From Gemmatimonadota bacterium (GTDB lineage Bacteria > Gemmatimonadota > Gemmatimonadetes > Gemmatimonadales > GWC2-71-9): a stretch of 19,506 nt of DNA. Both the position numbers and the translations under genes were made by a program. Within the stretch, counting starts at the first letter, position 1; every line of letters begins with the position of its first letter. This document shows, piece by piece, positions 1 to 6,251 of this stretch. The stretch is taken from assembly GCA_003221825.1 (NCBI GenBank), contig QHUE01000102.1:1-19506 (forward strand), in the 5' to 3' direction. The notes beneath the pieces are model-generated. The model saw only the letters and a program-made list of their open reading frames with translations, was not told where the DNA came from and searched no databases.

Positions 1-555
1 CGTCGAGGCATCGACGGGAACGCTGCGCGGCAGCTGCACCGTGAAGCGCACGGCCACGTCGTTTTTCTTGGGGCCATTGATGCGATAGTCCCCGCCCTCG
101 TTGCAGCGGGTGTCCCTCGCTTCCCACACCGCGCAGACGGTCAGGCCGCGCTCGGTGAGGACGGGAATCAGCTGGACCGACTGCGGATCGGACGTGCGCC
201 AGCTCTTCTCAACCTGGATCACGAGGCTGTCGCCAGTTCCTGCGACCACATCGATCGGACCGTTCGTGTTGCGGATCCAGACGTGCTGCGTCGGCTTGAG
301 GAGGACGCGGTATTCCCACGGATCGCCCACTTGGCGGCCGCGGCCGAAGAGATCGCCGCCGTCGCCATCGCCCCAATTGAAATCGCCGAACGAGCCGAGG
401 GCGCCGAGCGGCGAGGGGACGTGGATGCGAACGCTGCGGATGAACAAGCCGGTCCCCACGACCAAACCGAAGAGCACGCCGCCGCGAACGATCTCGCGAC
501 GCCACGTGCGCCAGAAGGTTTTCGCGGGTGCGGTCTGATCCAAAGACATGTCCAT
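1..555 (-). CDS. Membrane-anchored DUF4097-like protein (3' end outside window)
   Basis: The reading frame is open from ATG at 555 to the window edge, giving 185 codons with no stop, so the C-terminus lies outside. The N-terminus is polar and basic (residues 1-24). One hydrophobic helix follows at about residues 25-42 and would anchor the protein in the inner membrane. After a Gly/Asp-rich linker (about 55-75) comes a beta-rich region with the pattern of DUF4097/putative adhesin repeats: a strand reading VWIRNTNGPIDVV, then VIQVEKSW, and later FTVQLPRSVPVDAST, where the family has its 'VxxPxxxxV' strand. DUF4097 proteins are often controlled by extracytoplasmic sigma factors, but their molecular function is poorly known. 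ATG at 549 is an alternative start. There is no clear Shine-Dalgarno, and the leader after the predicted promoter is only about 13 nt. The family call is moderately sure; being a real gene is very likely. Confidence 0.72.
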   Translation of the reverse strand, partial: MDMSLDQTAPAKTFWRTWRREIVRGGVLFGLVVGTGLFIRSVRIHVPSPLGALGSFGDFNWGDGDGGDLFGRGRQVGDPWEYRVLLKPTQHVWIRNTNGPIDVVAGTGDSLVIQVEKSWRTSDPQSVQLIPVLTERGLTVCAVWEARDTRCNEGGDYRINGPKKNDVAVRFTVQLPRSVPVDAST

Positions 556-566
556 GGTTAAGGGTT

Positions 567-594
567 GGTACGCAGCTTCAATCTTACAAGTTTC
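567..594 (-). promoter_or_regulatory. Putative ECF-sigma promoter of the DUF4097-like gene
   Basis: Reading the minus strand, GAAAC (594-590) is followed 17 nt later by CGTA (572-569). This AAC-N17-CGT spacing is the usual layout of promoters used by extracytoplasmic-function sigma factors. It sits immediately before the ATG at 555, leaving a very short leader. The match is by eye only. A similar element lies before the 73-residue secreted protein. Confidence 0.45.
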
Positions 595-610
595 GCCCCA
601 ATGCGCGACC

Positions 611-658
611 GCCCGCCACAACGGGGCGGGCGGCGCGTGGGAAAGGCCCCTGAGGGGC
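611..658 (-). terminator. Tandem hairpins after the 73-aa secreted protein gene
   Basis: Directly after the stop codon at 659-661 the minus strand forms a GCCCC-TCA-GGGGC hairpin (658-646) followed by CTTTC. A second hairpin lies further on, GCCCGCC/GGCGGGC with a 7-nt loop (631-611). The first has the stem-plus-short-T-tract look of a weak intrinsic terminator. The second has no T run and may only stabilise the 3' end. Together they would separate this small gene from the DUF4097-like gene downstream. Confidence 0.45.
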
Positions 659-880
659 TCAGATCAGGGTGCATTTCGGTTGGGCCGTCGTTTCGACGGT
701 TACCGGGGGCAGCACGCCACCGTACCAGACGCGGTTCGCGTCTGCGGTGGGGTCTCTGACGTCGACCGTCCGGGCCACGCGGCGGTAGGTCTCCGCTCGG
801 TCCACGGTCATGGCGGCTTGGGCGGCGAAGCCGTATCCGAAGGTCAGGATCGTCGCTGTCAGCAGGGTCAGGCCGCGCAT
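659..880 (-). CDS. Small secreted protein, 73 aa, unknown function
   Basis: The ATG at 880 is preceded by a good Shine-Dalgarno (GAGAGG, about 5 nt upstream). The product starts with a typical Sec signal peptide: MRG, a hydrophobic stretch LTLLTATILTFGYGFAAQA, and a likely cut after AQA at about residue 22. The mature part is about 50 residues with one Cys near the C-terminus (PKCTLI) and no domain I recognise. It would be exported to the periplasm or outside. It is monocistronic, with its own ECF-like promoter upstream and hairpins downstream. This arrangement, together with the signal peptide and the ribosome site, supports a real gene despite its size. Confidence 0.65.
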   Translation of the reverse strand: MRGLTLLTATILTFGYGFAAQAAMTVDRAETYRRVARTVDVRDPTADANRVWYGGVLPPVTVETTAQPKCTLI

Positions 881-924
881 TGCATCCTCTCTCAGCTAGA
901 GACGTGGTGCGAATCTTCAGAGGG

Positions 925-953
925 TAAGACGCACCGATAGCCCGAAAGGTTGC
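925..953 (-). promoter_or_regulatory. Putative ECF-sigma promoter of the 73-aa secreted protein
   Basis: On the minus strand GCAACC (953-948) is followed by CGTCTTA (931-925), with 17 nt between AAC and CGTC. This is a standard extracytoplasmic-sigma layout. It predicts a leader of roughly 35-40 nt ending at the ribosome site before ATG 880. The spacer ends ATCGGTG-CGTC, the same string found before the lipoprotein gene at 5083. Confidence 0.45.
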
Positions 954-987
954 ATGGGATTTGGCGTTGACATCTTCCGGACGGGCG

Positions 988-1210
988 TCAGCGCAAGGTG
1001 ATGTTGATCCCGAATGCACCTTGCAACGCCGAGCCGTTGTGAAAGAGTCCGCGGAGCTCGACGTACAGCAGCGAGCGCGGGTCGGACAGAACTCCACGGC
1101 GCGCGCGATCGGAAGATGCGCCTGCGCGCCGATGGCGGTTTCGTTGATATCAAAGTTGGACGCGATGTGCGGCCCGAAATGCGAACGCTGCTCCCTGGAG
1201 GAAGTTCGGC
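988..1210 (-). pseudogene. Remnant of an outer-membrane beta-barrel protein
   Basis: Two pieces of barrel-like sequence lie in different frames. The first, about 1180-1092, reads HIASNFDINETAIGAQAH and then LPIARAVEF. The second, about 1089-988, reads SDPRSLLYVELRGLFHNG and ends in GAFGINITLR before a TGA. Both show the alternating pattern of amphipathic barrel strands, and the second looks like a natural barrel C-terminus. No start codon or signal peptide is in frame. The change of frame falls at about 1088-1092. The small total size (about 65 residues) suggests the middle strands and the N-terminus are missing, not just one base. It is last in the kinase cluster. It could be a decayed gene or an assembly error. 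Confidence 0.5.
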
Positions 1211-1281
1211 CTAACTACACAGATCCGGCGTGGAAGGTTCGCGACAGGGTGAGGCAGATCACGCGGTATTCGGTCGGCCGC

Positions 1282-1709
1282 TCAATGCAATCGCAGCTGC
1301 ACGCCTCCACGAAACGCGAGCGTGCCGAGCTGCTCGCTGCGACGCGTGCTTCCCTGCGACGGGAAATCACAGCGCTCCAGCGTGTACGCGACCTCGAAAA
1401 GCAGCCGGCCGCGCTGATAGCCAAGTCCTGTCCCGGCATCGAACGCCGTCGCGGCGTTGGGCAGGCCGTTGACGCGGACAAGTGGCAGCAGGTGAGCGCG
1501 GCCAAGGGCCCAGAAGGTCTCGCCGCTGAGCGGGACGCGAGCCTCGGCCCCGGCACGGATCAAGGTCCACCGCTGCCGTGCGACCACCGTGCCAAAGCTG
1601 CGCACCGTGACGCCGCTCTCGAGCACCAGCCACGAGAGGGGCGTGAACTGCGCCGCGGCGCCGACCTGCGCAGCAGGAGGGGAAACAGCATGCGGACCGA
1701 CGCACTCAC
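1282..1709 (-). pseudogene. Small outer-membrane barrel protein with a 5' frameshift
   Basis: A GTG at 1709 overlaps the stop of the preceding gene (GTGA) and begins VSASVRMLFPLLL, the start of a signal peptide. In that frame the sequence then becomes Arg-rich nonsense. The neighbouring frame, open from above 1690 to TGA at 1282 but without its own start codon, reads AQVGAAAQFTPLSWLVLE and continues as alternating barrel strands (WTLIRAGAEARVPL, TFWALGRAHLLPLVR, LLFEVAYTLERC) to a terminal GGVQLRLH. Adding a single base near 1671 would join the two into one 142-residue protein with a normal signal peptide. The gene follows the TPR/FlgD-like protein as the next cistron. Either the base is missing through sequencing error or the gene is inactive. 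Confidence 0.6.
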
Positions 1710-2761
1710 GGCCGCACCACCGGGGCGCTCGCCGGTGTGATCAGCAGCATCGTGCGGGCGACCCGGTCGGCATTGCGCATGCGGACGCCCGAATTCGCGG
1801 CGTCACGCGCGGCGCGGCGGGCGTCGTTGAGCGCGACATTGGCCGGTATAGCGCGGTGTGCGCGCCGGTAGGAGAAGGCGGCGATCCCGCCCACGGTCGC
1901 CGCCCCGGCCATGATCGGGCCCTCGCGTCCCGTTCCGAGCCGGTCGTTCCCGAGCAGACTTCCGACGGCGAGCGCACCGACCGCGACGCCTAACGTCTTC
2001 AGGAGGTCGTTCCCAGCGGTGGACTCCGCGTACCGTTCCGGAAGCAACTCCCCGGCTCCCAACGCCGGCAGCGTGTCCTCGAGCGGTTCGACGTCGTGTT
2101 GGAGATCCAGGTACATGCGCAGCGAATCGGTCTGCGCCGTGAGCTGACTGCGCCCGACTACGGTGAGATCGTAACGCCCCGGCGACGCCAGCTGACCATC
2201 CGGCCCCAATCCATTCCAGCCGATTTCGCGCGCGCCATCGTTCGGCCCGTCATACAGCACCACGTACGCGGTGCCGCCGAGCGCGCGCACCGTAGCGCGC
2301 AAGAGGGCTGCATGCGTCGTCACCACGGTCACCGACAATCGTCCCGTGCGCGGATCGAGGCGCGTTTCTGGAATGGGCCGCGCGCCCACCGAGAACGTCA
2401 GCCGCCGCGCCGCCGCGAACGCGCCCAGCTGCGCAGGAGTGAACTGCGCCGGATCGAGATCGGCAAACGCGTCGCGCTCGAGTGCCGCCCGGAAATACAG
2501 AACGGCGGAATCTCGCTTGCTTTTGAGGACGAGCGCGGCGCCGAGGTACTTATAGGCCTCCACCCGTTGCGCGTTCGTCACCTCGAGTGGCCATTCCGGC
2601 GACACGACCTGACGCAGGATCGGGAGCGCGCGTTCGATCTCCAGCCGCTCGTACAATTGACGCGCCTGCTGCAACAGCTCGGCGGTGCCCGCCTGGGCGG
2701 CGGTGGTGGTGGGAACGACGAGCAGGAACGCGAGCCCGAGTGTGGCCGCGCGCCGGCTCAA
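1706..2761 (-). CDS. Secreted TPR and FlgD/Ig-like protein with C-terminal membrane hairpin
   Basis: The 351-residue product starts at TTG 2761, overlapping the kinase stop (TTGA), so translation is probably coupled. It has a Sec signal peptide (about 1-24, cut after AQA). A helical region at about 25-115 resembles tetratricopeptide repeats (LYERLEIERALPILRQVV, then YLGAALVLKSKRDSAVLYF). An Ig-like region at about 135-215 carries the pattern of FlgD-type Ig folds (IGWNGLGPDGQLASPGRY). Near 255-300 two Gly/Ala-rich hydrophobic segments (VAVGALAVGSLLG and IMAGAATVGGIAAFSY) could form a hairpin. No enzymatic motif is visible. Its place directly behind a Ser/Thr kinase suggests it is an envelope partner or output of the kinase; this is inference from position. 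Confidence 0.75.
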   Translation of the reverse strand: MSRRAATLGLAFLLVVPTTTAAQAGTAELLQQARQLYERLEIERALPILRQVVSPEWPLEVTNAQRVEAYKYLGAALVLKSKRDSAVLYFRAALERDAFADLDPAQFTPAQLGAFAAARRLTFSVGARPIPETRLDPRTGRLSVTVVTTHAALLRATVRALGGTAYVVLYDGPNDGAREIGWNGLGPDGQLASPGRYDLTVVGRSQLTAQTDSLRMYLDLQHDVEPLEDTLPALGAGELLPERYAESTAGNDLLKTLGVAVGALAVGSLLGNDRLGTGREGPIMAGAATVGGIAAFSYRRAHRAIPANVALNDARRAARDAANSGVRMRNADRVARTMLLITPASAPVVRP

Positions 2762-4272
2762 GGCTTCTGCTCGGACACCCGCAGGGCGATGCGGCCGAGA
2801 GAAACGGTGCTATCGGCAGAGATGGTGATGGTCGTGTCGAAGGTGATGTACCCCCGCTCTCGGATCTGCAGGCGGCGACTCCCCGCCGCGAGCGGCAAGT
2901 CGAGCACAGCACCCGTGCCGCGCGCGCGGCCGTCGATGAGGATCTCGGCGTCGCTCGGTGCGGTCAGGAGCCGCAACAGCCCGGTGACAGGAGGACGGGG
3001 GCGGGCCGGAGCGGGCGCAGCCACTTGCGGCAGTACAGAGTCTTCCCGCACGACACCGCCGCCGAGGGAGTCTCTCCCGTCGCTGGTGGCGGGTCGAAAC
3101 ACGACCCAGCCGGCGAGCCCCAGGACGACAACGGCGCTCGCCGCACCCACCCAGGCGCGCTGCTTCCAGAATATCGAGCGGGGCGCTGCGGAGACGAACG
3201 GCACCGTCGGCGTGTCGGGAAGCGCGGGGAGCGAGCGCGTCGTGACGGCGGCAATCGCGTCGCCCTTAGCGAGCCGCCGGAGCAGCTGTTCGGCCTCGCG
3301 CCGCGCCGCCGCGCCCAACTGGAGTGACTCGAGCTCAGTCATGAGATCGCGGGTCGTGGGATAGCGATCCGCCGGCTTCTTCGCCGTGAGTCGCTCGATG
3401 ATCCGGGCGAGATCAGCGGGGACATCGTCGCGGGCCACGCGGACGTCGGGAAGCGGTGTGAAGAAATGGTGATGCATGATCCCGGCGAGCGTGTCGGCCT
3501 GAAATGGCAGCGTGCCGGTCAACATCTGGAATGCCACCATGCCGAGGGAGTAGTGATCGCCCTGGGGAGTGGCGCGCTGCCCGGCGCATTGCTCCGGACT
3601 CATGTATCCGGGGGTCCCGATCACGGCTCCATCTTGGGTGAGAGTGACGTCGGACGCACGCAGCGCGACGCCGAAATCCGAGACCATGACGCGCCCATCG
3701 CGATCGATCAAGATGTTCGCTGCCTTCACGTCGCGATGGACGATGCTGCGGTCGTGCGCGAAAGCCAGGGCCCGCGCGGCGGCCTGCAGGACGAGCACGA
3801 TCGCCGGCACCGGCAGGGGGCCCTGCGCGTCGAGAATCTCGTCGAGGGACCGGCCCTCGACGAACTTCATGGCGATGAACAGGATCCCGCCGATCTGCCC
3901 AACCCGATACACCGGGACGATGTTCGGATGTTCGAGCTCGGCGACCATGCGCCCTTCCCGCTTGAAGCGTTCGGCGGCGCGCGGCGTCAGGCCGAGCTCG
4001 GGCGAGAGCACTTTGAGGGCGACGGCACGCTTCGCTTGGTCGTCGATGGCCCGGAACACGATCACCATGCCGCCCCGGGCGAGCTCCCGCTCGACCTCGA
4101 AGTCACCGGCCAGCACGCGTTGGAGCCGGTCGAGCAGCGTGTCTTCTGCTGCCGTCTCATCCACGATGGTGCTGGTATTGGGATCCACGACCAGGCGCCC
4201 GCAGTTGCCACAGAAGCGGGACGTCTCCGGCACGGCTGCACCGCAGCCGAAGCATTTCACGGTTTCGGGCAC
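2758..4272 (-). CDS. Transmembrane Ser/Thr protein kinase with zinc ribbon and PEGA domain
   Basis: The 504-residue product should phosphorylate Ser/Thr residues on unknown targets. Domains in order: an N-terminal zinc ribbon (C7, C10, C21, C24), a Hanks-type kinase domain (about 58-320), one transmembrane helix (about 373-392), and an outside C-terminal PEGA domain (about 428-495). Visible kinase residues are ATP Lys87, the HRD motif at 179-181 followed by VKAAN, the DFG motif at 199-201, and GTPGYMSPEQ at 219-228. The glycine loop reads LARGGMVIVF (64-73), where the family usually has L-G-x-G-G-M-G-x-V-Y, so the first and third glycines are Ala and Val. The GTG start at 4272 overlaps the previous stop by one base (TAGTG). 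It lies between an Ig-like lipoprotein and a TPR/FlgD-like protein, so an envelope-signalling role is plausible. Confidence 0.92.
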   Translation of the reverse strand: MPETVKCFGCGAAVPETSRFCGNCGRLVVDPNTSTIVDETAAEDTLLDRLQRVLAGDFEVERELARGGMVIVFRAIDDQAKRAVALKVLSPELGLTPRAAERFKREGRMVAELEHPNIVPVYRVGQIGGILFIAMKFVEGRSLDEILDAQGPLPVPAIVLVLQAAARALAFAHDRSIVHRDVKAANILIDRDGRVMVSDFGVALRASDVTLTQDGAVIGTPGYMSPEQCAGQRATPQGDHYSLGMVAFQMLTGTLPFQADTLAGIMHHHFFTPLPDVRVARDDVPADLARIIERLTAKKPADRYPTTRDLMTELESLQLGAAARREAEQLLRRLAKGDAIAAVTTRSLPALPDTPTVPFVSAAPRSIFWKQRAWVGAASAVVVLGLAGWVVFRPATSDGRDSLGGGVVREDSVLPQVAAPAPARPRPPVTGLLRLLTAPSDAEILIDGRARGTGAVLDLPLAAGSRRLQIRERGYITFDTTITISADSTVSLGRIALRVSEQKP

Positions 4273-4640
4273 TAGGGATGCACGCGGATGGGGTACACGG
4301 TATCGGGGGCCGCGCCGGTGATCATTGAGCTGACGAGCTGCACGTCGAGCAGAGCGCGCCCCTGGCTGAGAGCAATCAAAGTATCCCCTCGAGTGTTCAC
4401 CTGAAGAAGCGTGGGGTCGAGCGAGGTCACGCGGAGGGGGGGATTGGCGAGATCACCGGCGGTGGTGTGCACGACGACGACGAGGGGGATGGTGTCGCCG
4501 ACGGCCAGGACGCTATCGGAAAAGATTAAAACGATGGCCGCCGCCGGACCGGGCGGATCGAAGACATCGGTCAACCCACAGCCCACTGCCACACTGCCGA
4601 GCAAGCCCGCCGCTAATCCGGCGACCAAGGGTGAACGCAC
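4272..4640 (-). CDS. Lipoprotein with Ig-like (Big_2-type) domain
   Basis: The 122-residue product starts at GTG 4640, with AGGG about 8 nt upstream. The signal peptide ends in a lipobox-like stretch SVAVGC, with Cys near residue 21, so the protein is probably lipidated. The rest (about 32-120) is a single beta-sandwich unit with features of bacterial Ig-like group 2 domains: SDSVLAVGDTIPLVVVV, a central LRVTSLDPTLLQVN, and a later GDTLIALSQGRALLDV. It is the first gene of the cluster running into the kinase, and its stop shares one base with the kinase start. A surface or periplasmic sensing role for the kinase is possible but not shown. No convincing sigma-70 promoter was found in the 66 nt between it and the tRNA gene. 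Confidence 0.72.
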   Translation of the reverse strand: MRSPLVAGLAAGLLGSVAVGCGLTDVFDPPGPAAAIVLIFSDSVLAVGDTIPLVVVVHTTAGDLANPPLRVTSLDPTLLQVNTRGDTLIALSQGRALLDVQLVSSMITGAAPDTVYPIRVHP

Positions 4641-4706
4641 CGGATATCCCTGTCAGGAAGGCTCCTAAGGTGTGTAATGACAAGGTCTACATCAAGAGAC
4701 GGGCTA

Positions 4707-4790
4707 TGCTCGGGGCAGGAATCGAACCTGCAAGGGGTCGCCCCCGAGGGATTTTAAGTCCCTTGCGTTTACCAATTTCGCCACCCGAGC
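4707..4790 (-). tRNA. tRNA-Leu (anticodon UAA)
   Basis: The 84-nt gene folds as a class II tRNA. The acceptor stem is GCTCGGG (4790-4784) with CCCGAGC (4714-4708) and discriminator A at 4707. The D-arm contains TTGGTAAA. The anticodon arm is AGGGA-CTTAAAA-TCCCT with anticodon TAA. A long variable arm (GGGGGCGACCCC) is typical of leucine tRNAs. The T-arm is GCAGG-TTCGATT-CCTGC. CCA is not encoded, so it must be added after transcription. It reads UUA codons (and UUG by wobble), which are rare in such a GC-rich genome. Confidence 0.96.
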
Positions 4791-4798
4791 CGCCTCCG

Positions 4799-4833
4799 GA
4801 ATGTCCAATGATCAATGTTCAATGTCCAATGAC
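4799..4833. repeat. Heptamer tandem repeat (CAATGNN), five copies
   Basis: CAATG recurs with an exact 7-bp period at 4806, 4813, 4820 and 4827, preceded by a degenerate copy GAATGTC at 4799. The two bases after each CAATG vary (AT, TT, TC, AC). The tract starts about 9 bp upstream of the tRNA-Leu 5' end and is AT-rich against a GC-rich background. It resembles the short tandemly repeated sequences found between genes in several bacterial groups. It overlaps where the tRNA promoter should lie. Confidence 0.8.
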
Positions 4834-5082
4834 CCACTCGATCCATCAGTGTGGCCTTGGCTCGTAAGGGTTAGTTCCATTTGTTCCATCGAGACTAATA
4901 CCGGACTGCCGAAGACTCGATGGGGCGGGGTCGCATCTGCGATGCGCTGGCACCGCATTTAGGTACCCTGCGGACTGTAGGAAACGTTTCGCCAAGCATC
5001 GGTGCGTCCTCTCACCTCGACTGGCCCGAGCCTTGCATCACAAAACACCAATTTCCAGCACTCACTCAACAAAGGGCGGGTC
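4834..5082. other. Intergenic region between tRNA-Leu and the lipoprotein gene
   Basis: About 250 bp without a convincing gene. It separates the leftward tRNA/kinase cluster from the rightward lipoprotein gene. The only element I can point to is the promoter-like motif at 4981-5008. The stretch 4834-4980 shows nothing recognisable. Confidence 0.5.
4981..5008 (+). promoter_or_regulatory. Possible ECF-like promoter of the lipoprotein gene
   Basis: GAAAC (4981-4985) and GCGTCC (5004-5009) flank a spacer that ends ATCGGTG, the same string as in the element before the 73-residue protein. The distance from AAC to CGTC is 19 nt, two more than normal for ECF promoters, so this match is weaker than the others. 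It would leave a leader of about 75 nt before ATG 5083. Confidence 0.3.
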
Positions 5083-6234
5083 ATGGACAAGCGGTTGTTG
5101 CTCACCCTCGCGCTCCTCGCAGCGGCCTGCCGGGACGCCGTTAGTCCCCCGCCGCACGGACTGGGCGCGCCGGCGTTCGCGGTCACCGCGGCGTCGGGCA
5201 TTACTCTCGACCAACAAAATGGCACGTTCAATGACGTAATGCCCTGGAGCAACGGGGGCAGCCACGTGGGAAAGGGGTTCAATCCCCAGAACCCCCACGT
5301 GGGCGACGCGATCGTGGCCACGTTCTTCTGGGTCGGCTCGACCAACACCATCACCACCGTAACCGACCATCTGAGCGACGTTGCGCAGACGCCCGTCGGG
5401 AACACCTACACGTTGGTCGATTACGTCACGTCCGCCGGCATTTCGATGGCGACCTATGTCGCCACCAACGTGCGAGGCTTTCCGGACGCGAGCACCGCCA
5501 CCGACTCGATCCTGGCGGTGCACGCCATCTTCTCGACGCCCATCCCCGACGGCGGGGTCCTGCTCTCGGCGTGGAGTGGGGTGAGCTTGGTCGACGCGGA
5601 AGCCTTGGGTACGCACCATTCGGCATCGGGTTCCGGTGCGGCGCAAACGATCGCCGATCCCGGCGCCATCCCCGTCAACGCGGGCGCGCTGGCATTCGGC
5701 GTCACGATGTCGGACCGTCTGGTCGGCCTTGGCACGCCGCCCGGCTTCACCACGGTCAACGAAGCGGAAGACCCGCAGATGAAAGGCGATGCGGAGTACG
5801 TCGTGCAGGGCAACGCCGCGGGCGTAGCCGATCCGCAGTGGACCTGGTTCTTCGATCAGGCCAGCTCGCCGGGCACCTGGCTGGCTACCGCGGTCACGCT
5901 CAACCCGGCCACCACGCACCTCGTGTTCACCGTCCAGCCCAGGACCACGCCGCCCCTCATCACGATCGCGCCGGCTGTGCAAGCCACCGTCGAAGACGAC
6001 CAGGGGAATCCGCTCACGGACTTCACCGGTTCTGTATCGATCACCATCGGGCACAACGGCGGCCTGCTGCTGCGTGGCACGCTCTCGGGGACGAAGACCG
6101 TCCCCGTGGTGAACGGCGTCGCGACGTTCTCGGACTTGAGCATCGACCAGATCGGGAACGGCTACACACTGGTGGTGAGCGCGCCGGGCGCGACCAGCGC
6201 CGAGAGCGCTCCCTTCAACATCGGCCTGCTCTGA
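5083..6234 (+). CDS. Ig-like domain lipoprotein, 383 aa
   Basis: The chosen ATG at 5083 begins a clear lipoprotein signal, MDKRLLLTLALLAAAC, with lipid-attachment Cys16; the frame is open upstream to a GTG-type start near 5002, but that extension has no signal character. A purine-rich AAAGGGCGGG lies just before the ATG. The middle (about 40-275) is a beta-rich region of unknown family. The C-terminal roughly 100 residues have the sequence pattern of repeated bacterial Ig-like domains found in cell-surface proteins: HLVFTVQPRTTPPLITIAP, VEDDQGNPLTDFTGSVSITI, VNGVATFSDLSIDQIGNGY, then APFNI. It is probably exposed on the outer membrane. It ends 17 bp from the convergent galactokinase stop, with no terminator visible between them. 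No enzymatic motif was seen. Confidence 0.78.
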   Translation: MDKRLLLTLALLAAACRDAVSPPPHGLGAPAFAVTAASGITLDQQNGTFNDVMPWSNGGSHVGKGFNPQNPHVGDAIVATFFWVGSTNTITTVTDHLSDVAQTPVGNTYTLVDYVTSAGISMATYVATNVRGFPDASTATDSILAVHAIFSTPIPDGGVLLSAWSGVSLVDAEALGTHHSASGSGAAQTIADPGAIPVNAGALAFGVTMSDRLVGLGTPPGFTTVNEAEDPQMKGDAEYVVQGNAAGVADPQWTWFFDQASSPGTWLATAVTLNPATTHLVFTVQPRTTPPLITIAPAVQATVEDDQGNPLTDFTGSVSITIGHNGGLLLRGTLSGTKTVPVVNGVATFSDLSIDQIGNGYTLVVSAPGATSAESAPFNIGLL

Positions 6235-6251
6235 CCGGTGACGGCCCGAGC

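Noticed and set aside
961..1740. A 259-codon plus-strand open frame across the damaged barrel genes
   Set aside because: Translation is Arg/Ala-rich with no signal or domain, while the minus strand has two sets of convincing barrel strands.
2096..3364. A 422-codon plus-strand open frame opposite the TPR and kinase genes
   Set aside because: Low-complexity Arg-rich translation; the opposite strand encodes a recognisable kinase and signal-peptide protein.
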